Shown here: one piece after another, positions 55,952-64,000 of the stretch
Position numbering within the stretch: position 1 is the first letter of the stretch
Layout of the letters: each line of letters opens with the position of its first letter
From: Xiphydria camelus
Lineage: Eukaryota; Arthropoda; Insecta; Hymenoptera; Xiphydriidae
NCBI GenBank assembly: GCA_963678675.1
Contig: OY783195.1
Coordinates: 20,106,912 to 20,170,911, forward strand
Reading direction: 5' to 3'
DNA length: 64,000 nucleotides
Made by a program: the position numbers and the translations under genes
The notes under the pieces: model-generated
The model's input: only the letters and a program-made list of their open reading frames with translations
What the model was told of the DNA's origin: nothing
Database searches by the model: none

Positions 55952-55957
55952 AATAAA
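55952..55957 (+). terminator. Polyadenylation signal of the pogo-type gene
   Basis: AATAAA, 22 bases after the stop codon of the transposase gene. Confidence 0.7.
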
Positions 55958-56590
55958 AATACTTTTTTGATTTAATGTCCCGAATGTATCTAAGATTTGT
56001 TCAAACCCAACAAATGAGCACTTTTCCCATATTCGAGCGAAAAAAATAGGGTGCCGACTAAGGACCAGGGGGGTGCCGACTTAGGAACACCATTTTGAGA
56101 CATAGCCGATATGCAACTTTTTACTCCGCACTGCATCGCGATAGCAAATATTATCCTACATCTTCTTGAATAACATCAAATTGTAGAGAAACGATTGCTG
56201 TACACAACTATACACTTGATAACGTCATTGAATAAAATTTACTTCATGTTTTTGGCTAATCGGCTTACTGGGCCGACTCAGGACCACTCTCCCCTAGTTA
56301 AATGCGGAGTGATTTGCGGAGTGAATGCGGAGTGTGGATGATTTTTAATTACTTTAATCCCGTCTGGAGTGACATTCACTCCGAAAAAGATTTTATTTAA
56401 ATTATTTATAAAATTAACTCCACGGATGAAATTCAGATAGGAATCGTTCACAAAATATTAAATTATAATACAAATAATACAATTAAATTATTATTTTCAT
56501 TATTACTTTCGTACTAATAATAATATTTTGAAAATATTACAGTATTATTATTATTATTATTAATATTATTATTATTTCATAAAAATATTA

Positions 56591-57238
56591 CTCGTAAAAA
56601 TATTATTTGCATGACCCCGTTGTCAAGATATGTGAATCATACGACAGTTTTGAGTTCAATGAATTTCTTGTCATTGAAAATAAAGAGTTTTTGTTTTGAA
56701 TTTGAGAAGCTTAATAATTTATCGTTACTAAATCGAGATTAGTGTCTATAGGTATGTTAAATAATCAATTAGGTATTGATACCATGTGTATATGATACTT
56801 CAATTTTTCAACTATGTAACATAGTGAATTTTAATTTATTACACTGTTATTATTTGCAATTTTTCAGAAAAGAATTTTTTTGTCAAATACAAATTTATTT
56901 CAAGGTTAAGCATTGTATTTAAATGTTTTTGTGAATTTTATTGTATTTAATTGATAATGTGAATTTTTGTGAATTAAATCTATATTCACTCCGAAATTGA
57001 TGGGAAATCACTCCGCAATCAATCCGCTGAAAAAAACTCCATGTTCACTCCGTCCGCGGTTCTTCTTTTTGTCACTGCGAAATTTCGAGTGATGGGAGTG
57101 AAAATTCACTCCGGATTCTCTCCCGATGTTTTACAGTGTATGCAACTAGATTTGATCTAAAGCCCGTTTAACCTTCAAGGGTTACTACATTTTATAGCGG
57201 TAAAAATCGAATATCCAAACTAATTTAGGACTGCTATT
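56591..57238. other. AT-rich stretch with ACTCCG-rich repeat
   Basis: (ATT)n-like sequence at 56530-56600, AT-rich spacer, then repeated TCACTCCG at 56985-57115 and TCCCGATGTTTTACAGTGTA (57122), which parallels TCCCGATATTTTACAGTGTA at 53557 in the foldback's left arm. No gene. Confidence 0.6.
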
Positions 57239-57707
57239 CTATTGAAAAACAATGAGCGGATAAACCCTCCTCGCATTTGGGCCGTAGACCAGTGTGTTGG
57301 AGAAATGTGACACTCCTCGGGACCCTTTCAGCCATAAATTAGATCCGAAAAAGTTCGAGATTCCTGGCCGGGACCAGGACCGACCACTTGACTTTCCTCG
57401 ATTTCGATGGGCTTTGAAGCATTGCACCGGAGAGGTCTGCCTGCGCAGATTACTTACACAGACAAACCTGAGTGTACATGTGGTCACATGTACACTCAGG
57501 TTTGTCTATATAAGCGACCGGCGCAGTCTTCTTTCGTACCACCCAGGGTACGCAGCTCACTTCACCCACGCTGTTCACCTCACTCTGAGTCACCGCACGT
57601 CACACTGCGTCTCAACGTTCGCTTGGCCTTAATGTGCGGCGGGGTTAAGGGTAACGGCCGGTCGGGGATAACCCCGGGGTAGCGGACCGATGACGCGTAG
57701 GCGACCG
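57239..57707. other. Unclassified sequence with a near-perfect hairpin (57460-57509)
   Basis: AGACAAACCTGAGTGTACAT pairs with ATGTACACTCAGGTTTGTCT around a 4-6 base centre. Plus- and minus-strand frames around it lack known domains. Complement of the 51.8 kb tandem unit appears at 57599-57625. Confidence 0.55.
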
Positions 57708-58019
57708 TACGAGCCACTTCACACGTGCCGGATAAACGCGGCCGGTCCCGGGCCGGCGCCGGGTCAGCTGCGACAACCCTTCACACGTATAGCCGGTTTT
57801 TTCCCGGTCGCCACTGCGCTACTATCCTACTACGTACCACCCGTATCGGGTGGGCGTGGCCGGTGACTATCCGGTTTGGGTGCCGTCGGCCCGGTGCCGG
57901 GTAGGATCACCCGGCACGTGTGAAACGATGCATACTAGCCTATAGAACACCATCTCCACCACCCGGCGCCGGCCCGGGACCGGCCGCATTTATCCGGCAC
58001 GTGTGAAATGGCTCTACCG
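57708..58019. mobile_element. ~310 bp GC-rich MITE
   Basis: CCACTTCACACGTGCCGGAT, CGGCCGGTCCCGGGCC at the left mirror GGCCCGGGACCGGCCG, ATCCGGCACGTGTGAAATGG at the right over ~55 bp. A second CACACGTATAGCCGG / CCGGCACGTGTGAAA pair lies inside. No open frame. Confidence 0.8.
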
Positions 58020-58185
58020 GCTAAGGCCTTCCGCCCACAAGGCTACTCAAAAGAAACTGGAACTGGTAAGTAACTAGAATCACTAACAACTAGTCACCTT
58101 GGTTTCGCACACGAAGCAACGCGAAAGTGACGTGATTTCGACCGGTCGGTACGCAATGACCAATGTCTGCAGTTTCGACTTTTGG

Positions 58186-58857
58186 TATCGACTTTGCGAG
58201 GCTGGCTCGCGAGGCTGCCGCGCGAGGCGTGCCTCGCAAAGTCGATACCTGCGATCCCTACGAGACGAAGCCGACGCTGCTTCTACCCGAGCAGCCTCGG
58301 TGCGATCCGGCGTGCTGTCGGGTTTTGGCGATGCTCAAAGGCGCCTCGTCCCAAACTGCTCGCTTCGTGTACACTAAATTACTTGGCTCATGCTCGGCAA
58401 ACGGTATATATCGGCGAAAGCGGCAAATGCGCTTGCAGTCCCGCACCTTTCCCGGAAATTTTAATCGATACCGCTATACGTGGAATACTAAATCCGTCTT
58501 GTAAATTAGAGAATGACGAATTCAATAGATGACCGATCGGGGAGACCTAATCCCTGACTCATAAAGCGATGTTATATAGTGCTTTCATCCACCAACGAGG
58601 CTTTTCTCGTTTTCGTTGTTTTCGTTTCTCCAAAATACGACTAATTATAATAATTACTGCAGTAGCTGCAACACCTACGTGCGATGTCATGTTGCATTAC
58701 AATACACGACTGAGCAGTTCGCAAAGGCAAGCGCCTCGCGTTGAATTGCCCTGCCTCGTGAAGCTGCCGCAGTTTGTTTGTTTACATATTCCGAGACAAA
58801 GATGTCTCGAGGCTGCCTCGCGCGGCGGCCTCGCGAGTCAGCCTCGCAAAGTCGATA
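58186..58857. mobile_element. ~670 bp inverted-repeat element with GCCTCGC clusters
   Basis: TATCGACTTTGCGAGGCTGG at 58186 mirrors TCAGCCTCGCAAAGTCGATA ending 58857 (~45 bp arms). The left arm is itself a 65 bp palindrome (58184-58249). The interior includes a piece (58395-58540) shared with 60895-61340. No gene supported. Confidence 0.7.
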
Positions 58858-58869
58858 CGTACCTTTAGA

Positions 58870-59660
58870 GACGGCTCGGCTAGCTCGAGTCCTCAGTGAC
58901 TCTTCCTCCGCCTGCCGCCGCTAACGTCGTCCAACTGACCAGCATGAGCTGCATCGGGACGCTCAGAGTCCGCGTAGTTGGGACGCTACGAGACGCATAG
59001 CTACCACATTGGTGACTCCGACGTGATCCAGCGAAGAAGATCTATCATCCTGCAGCATCGCACGCCCACGCCTCGACACGTCACGGCCCACGTACACGCC
59101 TCGACACAACGTCACGGCACACGTACACGCCTCGATACGACGTCACGGCCTACGTACACGCCTCGATACGACGTCCCAGCCCACGTACACGCCTTGATAA
59201 GACGTCATGACACACGTGCACGCCTCGAAACGACGTCGCGGCACACGTACACGCCCCGGCACGCACGGCATACGCATGCCACGGCACACGCACCTGAGGA
59301 TGATCGATCTCACACGCTGCACGACATCGGTGGAGTTCCAGCCTCCGGCAATCCCTCGTTATATTGAATCTCGATCAGAGATTCCTACCGAGGCCCGCCG
59401 ACGTCCCACACACCAACTTCTTCCGCTTCGTGCCACCTGCATCCATCAGCCGTTACTTGGGGGGGGGGGGGGGGGGGGGAGTACTGTGGTGACCCGTCAC
59501 GCTACGGCGGCCTACCGCCAGATGGCGTCGACCCTCTCGGCCCTCGACTTACCGCTCCTGGCCCACGGCTCTCGGCTCTCGTTGGTGGTCCGACGACGGG
59601 TAGTCACTATTTAAGTCCGCAACTGTCCGTCTCTCACGGGTCTAAGGCAGGAGTCGACCT
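58870..59660 (+). mobile_element. Possible LTR-retrotransposon fragment
   Basis: TTGGTGACTCCGACGTGATC near 59010 looks like a retroelement leader/primer-binding region; a 21-base G run at 59459-59479 followed by AGTACTGTGGTGACCCG looks like a polypurine tract and LTR start; ATTTAAG (59610) could be a TATA-like box. No gag or pol is found. The proposed LTR continues past the element at 59668-61411. Tentative. Confidence 0.35.
59069..59282. repeat. 31 bp minisatellite, about 6.5 units
   Basis: Unit CGCCTCGAYACRACGTCACG followed by GC-ACACGTACA, starting at 59069, 59097 and then every 31 bp to ~59282. The period is not a multiple of three, so the open frame over it is not evidence of coding. 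Confidence 0.9.
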
Positions 59661-59944
59661 AGCCTTAAGGTGCGTATACATCTGCGAGCCGAGCGCGAGC
59701 TGAGCGGTTCGCGCGCTGCTTGTGAACCGGTCCTGAATCGTCCATTTAAATGAATGCTTCCAACGAATTTCCAACGACCAGCCGGATATACATCTGCGAG
59801 CCGAGCGGTTCGCGTTCGCTTGATTGGGGCATGGTTTAGAGCGTCGAACAAAGGGCTTTGAGCCGCTCATGCGATCCATCTCCTATGGATCACAACGAGC
59901 GGCTCAAAGCCGTTCATGGCGATCCGTCCGAGGGGTTATGCACA

Positions 59945-60250
59945 TTCGTAATCATGGTGTCACTCAATTTTGTAATCAAAGTGTAGTCACACTGTAATCA
60001 ATGAACAACATGTGTTCACACACACACACACATGTGTTCACATGTGTTCGTGTTTTACATGATTTCAACGATTACTAAAATATTATAATCACTGATTACA
60101 GTTTCACTGTAATCATTGAAATCATTTAGTAATCATGAAGTCACCTTAAAAAGTAGCGGCAATCAATGTAATCGATAGTGATAATCAATGTAACCATTTA
60201 CTACCAAAATCAGTGTAATCATCGTGGTAATCGCTTGTAATTGATTACAT
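59945..60250. repeat. Cluster of GTAATCA motifs with a (CA)n core
   Basis: GTAATCA or its close variants (often GTAATCATTG or TGTAATCAATG) appear about a dozen times in 300 bp, on both strands, around (CA)8 at 60014-60030. Looks like a short-motif repeat array. Non-coding. Confidence 0.7.
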
Positions 60251-60971
60251 TTTTCGGTTCGCAGTGGGACGGCGTTCGTGTATAATTTATTGTTTTTCTT
60301 CTGCTCGCGAAACTGCCGGCTCTGTTCCGACAAACGATAGTCGGAATTCCCAATAGGTATCGGTTCTTACCGCTCAGTACCTGAGGTGAAATTTCAATAT
60401 TCACTTTGACACTGAACACACTGCTTATTTTGCTACATCAAATTGTTGCAGTGCCTTAATAATTTCTTCCTTGTGAGACAAATGAAAATAATTTTGTTAC
60501 TGAATTTTTAAAACATTATTTAACATACCTATGAAGTAGTCCTATACTTTTTGCAAATATTATGATGATGGAGTTACCAAAATGGATTAGATTTGGTGCT
60601 TCGTCAAATATTTTAATTGTCGATGTGAACAACCTAATTGTCACTGTAGATTTGAATAGGAATCCTCCGAGGACCGAGATCTTTTCGCTTTGTGCGTCAG
60701 TCTAGAGCAAGCAGCGAAACTGTTGATACATCTTTCAAAACGCAGTTAATGAAGTAAAGTAAAGATATTTACTATGTTTTTAATTGAACTTGTTCCGACA
60801 AACGATAGTCGGAATTCTGATTACCGATCCTTAGCAATTAGTATGACCGCGATATATGTATATACCTCGTTAATCTGCGGTCAATCTCGACATAATGCGG
60901 GCGGTATATTTCGGCGAATCTAGGCTCTCAATGCACTACTTGCAGTCCCGCACCTTTCCCGGAAAGGTTAA

Positions 60972-61193
60972 CCCCTTCAGACCTGGTGTACACGAGAATG
61001 TACATTGGATTTTAGCTATTTTATTAAAAAATGTTACGCAAAAGTACAACTTTGTACTGTTTGCACATAAATATAAGAAAATTTAAAAAATAAAGATTAC
61101 AAAAATATGTTAAAATATAATAATACCCCAAAGGCTAAAACATTATTAACAATTTTGTTTACTCCGCGAAAAAAAAAATCAGGTCTGAAGGGG
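60972..61193. mobile_element. 222 bp TTAA-flanked MITE (piggyBac-like)
   Basis: CCCCTTCAGACCTG at 60972 and CAGGTCTGAAGGGG ending 61193, with TTAA at 60968-60971 and 61194-61197. The related sequence at 58455-58475 (TTCCCGGAAATTTTAATCGATAC) shows the site without it. Confidence 0.9.
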
Positions 61194-61453
61194 TTAATTA
61201 CCGGATGGGTCGAAATAAGCCGTCTCTCGCAATACTTGTTGGAATCGATACCGTTATCCGTCGACTATTAGTCAGCTTTGTAAAGGGGAGAAATGACGAA
61301 TTCAATAGATGACTGATCGGGGAAAACTAATACCTGGCTTATTTACGAGAGGTTCACGAGCGGTTCACGAGCGGCGCGCGAAACGCTCGGCTCGCAGATG
61401 TATACGCACCTTTACTGACGAGTCCACAGGCCGACTCCGGGACGAAATGCTCC

Positions 61454-62389
61454 CCCTTGGCTAAGTCTCCCATTAAATACCATTTAAAAAATCCCATTGG
61501 ATACCACTGACAGTCTGTCAAAGGTAAATCAATGGGGTTTTGCCAATGGTATCTTTCCCACTTATACTACCATTCGACATCCCATTTATTTTCCCATTCT
61601 TTTAATGGTGTTTTCATACCGTTGACATTACCATTCGTGAAATGGAATTAATTCCCATTCAATTATAATCATCCATTTCCCATTTGTTGAGTGATACTTT
61701 ACTTAGCTATTTGTCCAAGACCGCCCGTAGCCGCAGCCGCGTCATCTCTGTTCGCGCTTCTTGGTCTGCCTTTCCTCCGCTTTCCTTCTGGCGCCTCGGT
61801 CGGTTTTCCCGCTGTCCCCTCGGCTTTTTCCGACTTTCCTGATCCGACGGCGCCCGAATCATCCTCCCCGCGTGCCCCACCTCCTCTTCCTCTGCCCATA
61901 TTCCCCTAACCTCACCTTTTCTTTTAACTTTTTTGAAACCCTCCTTTGAAATCTAGAGCAGTCCCCTCTCTCCTTCTGCGTGTTCTTGCTGGCGGCACGC
62001 TCTGCTCTCCCCTGATCCGAAAAATCGCTGCGATTATCCTGTAATATCGCTGTATCGGCACTGTTTCCTGCGATCGATCCGCGACGCGTCTAGTCGTAAC
62101 CGGCTTCCGCATGGAACTCCGTTATTTGCCATTGGACTCCCATTAGTTACCATTGGAACAAAATACCACTTGAATGTTCCCAGTAACTTGCCATTGGTCC
62201 TCCATTGGTAACGAATGGGAATACATACCTTTCAATATTTCCCACTGATTTGCCAGTGGATTCCCATTTATATTGAATGGTAGACAGTGCTAGTTCATTT
62301 TTCCCTCTGAATTTCCATTGCGATCCCATTGATTACCTTTAGGTCCCATTCATTACCATTAAACACTCAATGGAAAACTTTGCCAAGGG
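61454..62389. mobile_element. 936 bp element with CCATT motif arrays near each end
   Basis: CCCTTGGC(T)AAG at 61454 and CTTTGCCAAGGG ending 62389 are inverted (one mismatch in 12). About ten CCATT motifs lie within 250 bp of each end, mostly as CCCATT or GCCATTGG. The middle (61690-62110) is GC-rich. Multiple subterminal motif copies are typical transposase-binding arrays, as in hAT-type elements. No flanking duplication seen. Confidence 0.65.
61699..61899 (-). other. Open frame in the GC-rich core, AT-hook-like
   Basis: 66 codons from ATG 61899: MGRGRGGGARGEDDS, then GKRRKGRPRSANRDD and a stop. Low complexity (G, A, E, R), with one AT-hook-like KGRPR. It could be a first exon of a transposon gene, but composition alone could give such a frame. 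Not claimed as a gene. Confidence 0.25.
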
Positions 62390-63330
62390 CCGCCACGAGA
62401 TAGCGACCTAGCACACCGTCGCTACACGCTTATCTCCAAAAATCTGGGAAATACCGAACCCAATCGTTTTCCACAGAAGCTACATATGTCATTTTATCTT
62501 TAGGCATAGGTGATGGAATTATTTGTAATGGAAAAAATTAAATGAAAGATAAAATGACATAGCTTCCGTGGAAAATAATTAAACTCGATATTTTTCATAG
62601 ATCAGTGAATGAACACTACCCAGTAAATGAACAAATGTATCACTTTACTGAATATCGGACATAATATGGATTTTATAAGACTCCTTTCACTTCAAAAATT
62701 AAGTGATACCTTCTTAGATGGCACTAAGATCATTGTTTCATCATTTGACCTATTTTAAAATCTAAAACTCCATTTATTTTCTGGTCTACTTCTCAAGAAA
62801 AATATGGTAAGTGCGAGCGATTGAAAGCGAACGGAATTGCTTAATTTACGAGTAAACAAATGATTTGAAAAGGTATGTATCGCGACTTTTCACTTCAAGA
62901 TTAATTAATCTTATTTTTTATTACAAAATTTTTGCAAAAGTATTACTAATATTAGCGATTTATTGTTTCTCATTTACTGGTCGGAGTTTCTAATCTGATT
63001 CCAGTGAATTAACGAATTAAATGTATCGGCAATGAATGGATACCAGTGATTAAATGACATTTATCATCATCATGACAAAAAATTGTTTTTAATAAACCTT
63101 TATCATTATTCCACTCGATATTAAAAGAACGTTAATATGAGAAATAATGGAAAGCTGTTGAGAGACTATAAATATGGTACATGAAAAAAGAAGAAGCTAA
63201 AATCTTTAAGGAAAATCTAAGAGAAAATAAAAAAAGACCTAAAGTTTAAGAGAACAATAAGGTAGAGAAATACATTAAAAACGTAATGAAAAACTCAGCA
63301 AGGAAAGGAGGAAAGAAAGATTGATTTATT
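62390..63330. other. Gene-free intron-like sequence with one hairpin
   Basis: A 30 bp-arm hairpin at 62468-62572 (TTTTCCACAGAAGCTACATA / TAGCTTCCGTGGAAAA with GTCATTTTATCTTT / AAAGATAAAATGAC). The remainder is AT-rich with no gene or repeat recognised. Confidence 0.6.
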
Positions 63331-64000
63331 GTATGATATAGAGGAAAGTCACCAAAGTCGGGCCCCGGTCTTTAAGCGGGCCCCTCTCTTTATTTTCATA
63401 TGTAGATTTCTATACCCACAAAGTTACTTGCTTGTGATAGTTTTGGATACGCCCCGACTATGTCTCCACCATCGTTTTTAATCTTTCATGGTTAACAATT
63501 GACAGTTCAAACAATTCCTCGCCGTCGTGGAAAACTTTTTCGTGCGTTCGTATTTGTTTTATTGTTGACGTAGTTTGACCGGTAAGATTCAAATTATTTG
63601 TATTTTTGAAGTGCATGGAATGATTGGTCAGTTTATGGTGTTGAAGGTGTGGTTGGTTGCTCGAAAAAATAACTGTAACCACAAAATAAATAAAAACGAT
63701 TGTGCGTAAGTCGGGTCCCTTATGTTTTCTGTTCCTTATGTGGGCTCTTTGTTTTTTATGCTCAATTCCTCTAAATTATCATTGTTCCGTCGCATCGAGC
63801 GACGGAATTCGGAAGGTTGATTCATAGCATCACTCATAATTAACTCGCCGACTATAATTAATCGCGTCATCGGCGAAGCGACATATTTCGGTGAACATAG
63901 GTCGTTAATACCTCGGTTCCGAACCTTTCCGGAAAAGAAGGTAAGGTCGATAAATTAAAAAAAAACTATAAAAAAACAATGTTTCATTTCCGCTCAGTTT
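63331..64000. other. Possible fragment of another pogo-like element, plus a dispersed repeat at the right edge
   Basis: AAGTCGGGCCCCGG at 63355 and AAGTCGGGTCCC at 63708 resemble the subterminal motifs of the pogo-type element at 53.6 kb, but no transposase frame is recognised in between. From ~63785 (TTGTTCCGTCGCATCGAGCG) the sequence resembles 60785-60965 (TTGTTCCGACAAACGATAGT ... CACCTTTCCCGGAAA) down to GAACCTTTCCGGAAAA at ~63920. Confidence 0.35.

Larger units (their letters stand above)
53603..56294 (+). mobile_element. Complete pogo/Tigger-type DNA transposon, TA target site
   Basis: GGGGAGAGTGGTC(T/C)T(A/G)AGTCGGC at 53603 and its complement ending 56294 are terminal inverted repeats (two mismatches in 23), with TA on each side. 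Subterminal repeats of GTGGTCCTAAGTCGGCAC occur at ~53970 and ~53995 on the left and GGTGCCGACTTAGGA at ~56075 on the right. It carries one intact transposase gene. The insertion lies between the two arms of the large foldback. All parts needed for mobility appear present by eye. Confidence 0.92.
52185..56590. repeat. Large foldback split by two insertions
   Basis: Left arm 52185-52324 plus 53451-53602 (AATATTTTGTGAACGATTCC, GGAGTTAATTTTATAAAT, then TTCGGAGTGAATTTCACTCC, AAAATCATCCACTCCGCATT) mirrors the right arm 56295-56590 (AATGCGGAGTGTGGATGATT, ACATTCACTCCG, AATTAACTCCACGGATG, GGAATCGTTCACAAAATATT). Between the two left-arm pieces sits the 52325-53450 repeat; between the arms sits a pogo-type element. 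Related ACTCCG-rich sequence continues at 56985-57145. Confidence 0.85.
59668..61411. mobile_element. 1.74 kb element with TTA target duplication (PIF/Harbinger-like)
   Basis: AGGTGCGTATACATCTGCGA at 59668 and TCGCAGATGTATACGCACCT ending 61411 are terminal inverted repeats; TTA at 59665-59667 and 61412-61414. CATCTGCGAGCCGAGCGGTTCGCG recurs near 59790. A hairpin (TTTGAGCCGCTCATGCGATC and mirror) spans 59849-59912. No transposase seen. A 222 bp TTAA element is nested at 60972-61193. Confidence 0.8.

Noticed and set aside
59069..59282. CRISPR array (31 bp repeats)
   Set aside because: Units are contiguous with no spacers; it is a minisatellite.
58978..59367. 129-codon frame over the minisatellite as a protein gene
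   Set aside because: The 31 bp period shifts frame each unit and the translation is low-complexity; no domain or start context.
61691..61949. Proline/serine-rich plus-strand frames as genes
   Set aside because: Complement of the GC-rich core; low-complexity composition in overlapping frames only.

Overview
This is an animal, almost certainly insect, genomic window. It is AT-rich and dominated by transposable elements (TEs). The only host coding sequence I can support is three exons of one gene on the + strand: 34095-34270, 35436-35558 and 46760-46949. Each has proper splice signals and matching reading phase. They encode the kinase C-lobe and following segment of CASK (Caki/LIN-2), with the insect-type peptide [12 protein letters not shown]. 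The window is therefore the inside of CASK: more than 34 kb of intron upstream, an 11.2 kb intron between exons two and three, and more than 17 kb of intron downstream. The mix of mariner, pogo, PIF/Harbinger, TTAA-targeting, Copia and Loa-type elements fits a hymenopteran such as an ant or wasp; that is inference.

Layout. 1-9.1 kb: a 1.46 kb long inverted repeat at the left edge, TA-flanked foldback elements (one carrying a tyrosine-recombinase fragment), and a palindrome made of two mariner 3' ends. 9.2-9.9 kb: broken coding region of an uncharacterised arthropod repeat protein. 10.4-12.4 kb: nested inverted-repeat elements, including a PIF/Harbinger-like unit with a MADF domain. 12.9-15.1 kb: a DDE-transposase element broken by frameshifts. 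15.4-21.3 kb: foldbacks, a ~135 bp ancient tandem array, and a mariner split by later insertions. 21.5-26.4 kb: a TTAA mini-element, a palindrome, two adjacent pogo-type deletion derivatives (one with a PHD finger) and a Tc1-like remnant. 27.6-33.0 kb: a 5.4 kb giant inverted repeat containing a PIF/Harbinger-like element with target duplication TTA. 34-36.6 kb: CASK exons and a 967 bp palindrome. 37.3-44.8 kb: a minus-strand Copia relic interrupted by a TTAA-type element and by an almost full-length Loa-like non-LTR retrotransposon, itself interrupted by a 126 bp mini-element.

45.3-51.1 kb: a Tc1 pseudogene, the third CASK exon, a palindrome of two mariner 5' ends, and two TTAA-flanked elements. 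52.2-57.1 kb: a foldback interrupted by a repeat with five 129 bp units and by a complete pogo-like element with an intact 612-codon transposase, the youngest-looking gene in the window. 57.7-64 kb: GC-rich inverted-repeat elements, LTR-like sequence with a 31 bp minisatellite, a 1.74 kb TTA-flanked element, a motif-rich element with CCATT arrays, and weakly characterised intron.

The most informative pattern is that repeats test each other. The opposite arm of a palindrome, or a second copy of an element, often preserves the empty insertion site, so boundaries and target duplications can be read directly. No CRISPR, tRNA, rRNA or operon was found. No clearly new cellular system is visible. 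The best candidates for novelty are the TIR-bounded recombinase unit, the paired-end mariner palindromes and the intact pogo transposase.
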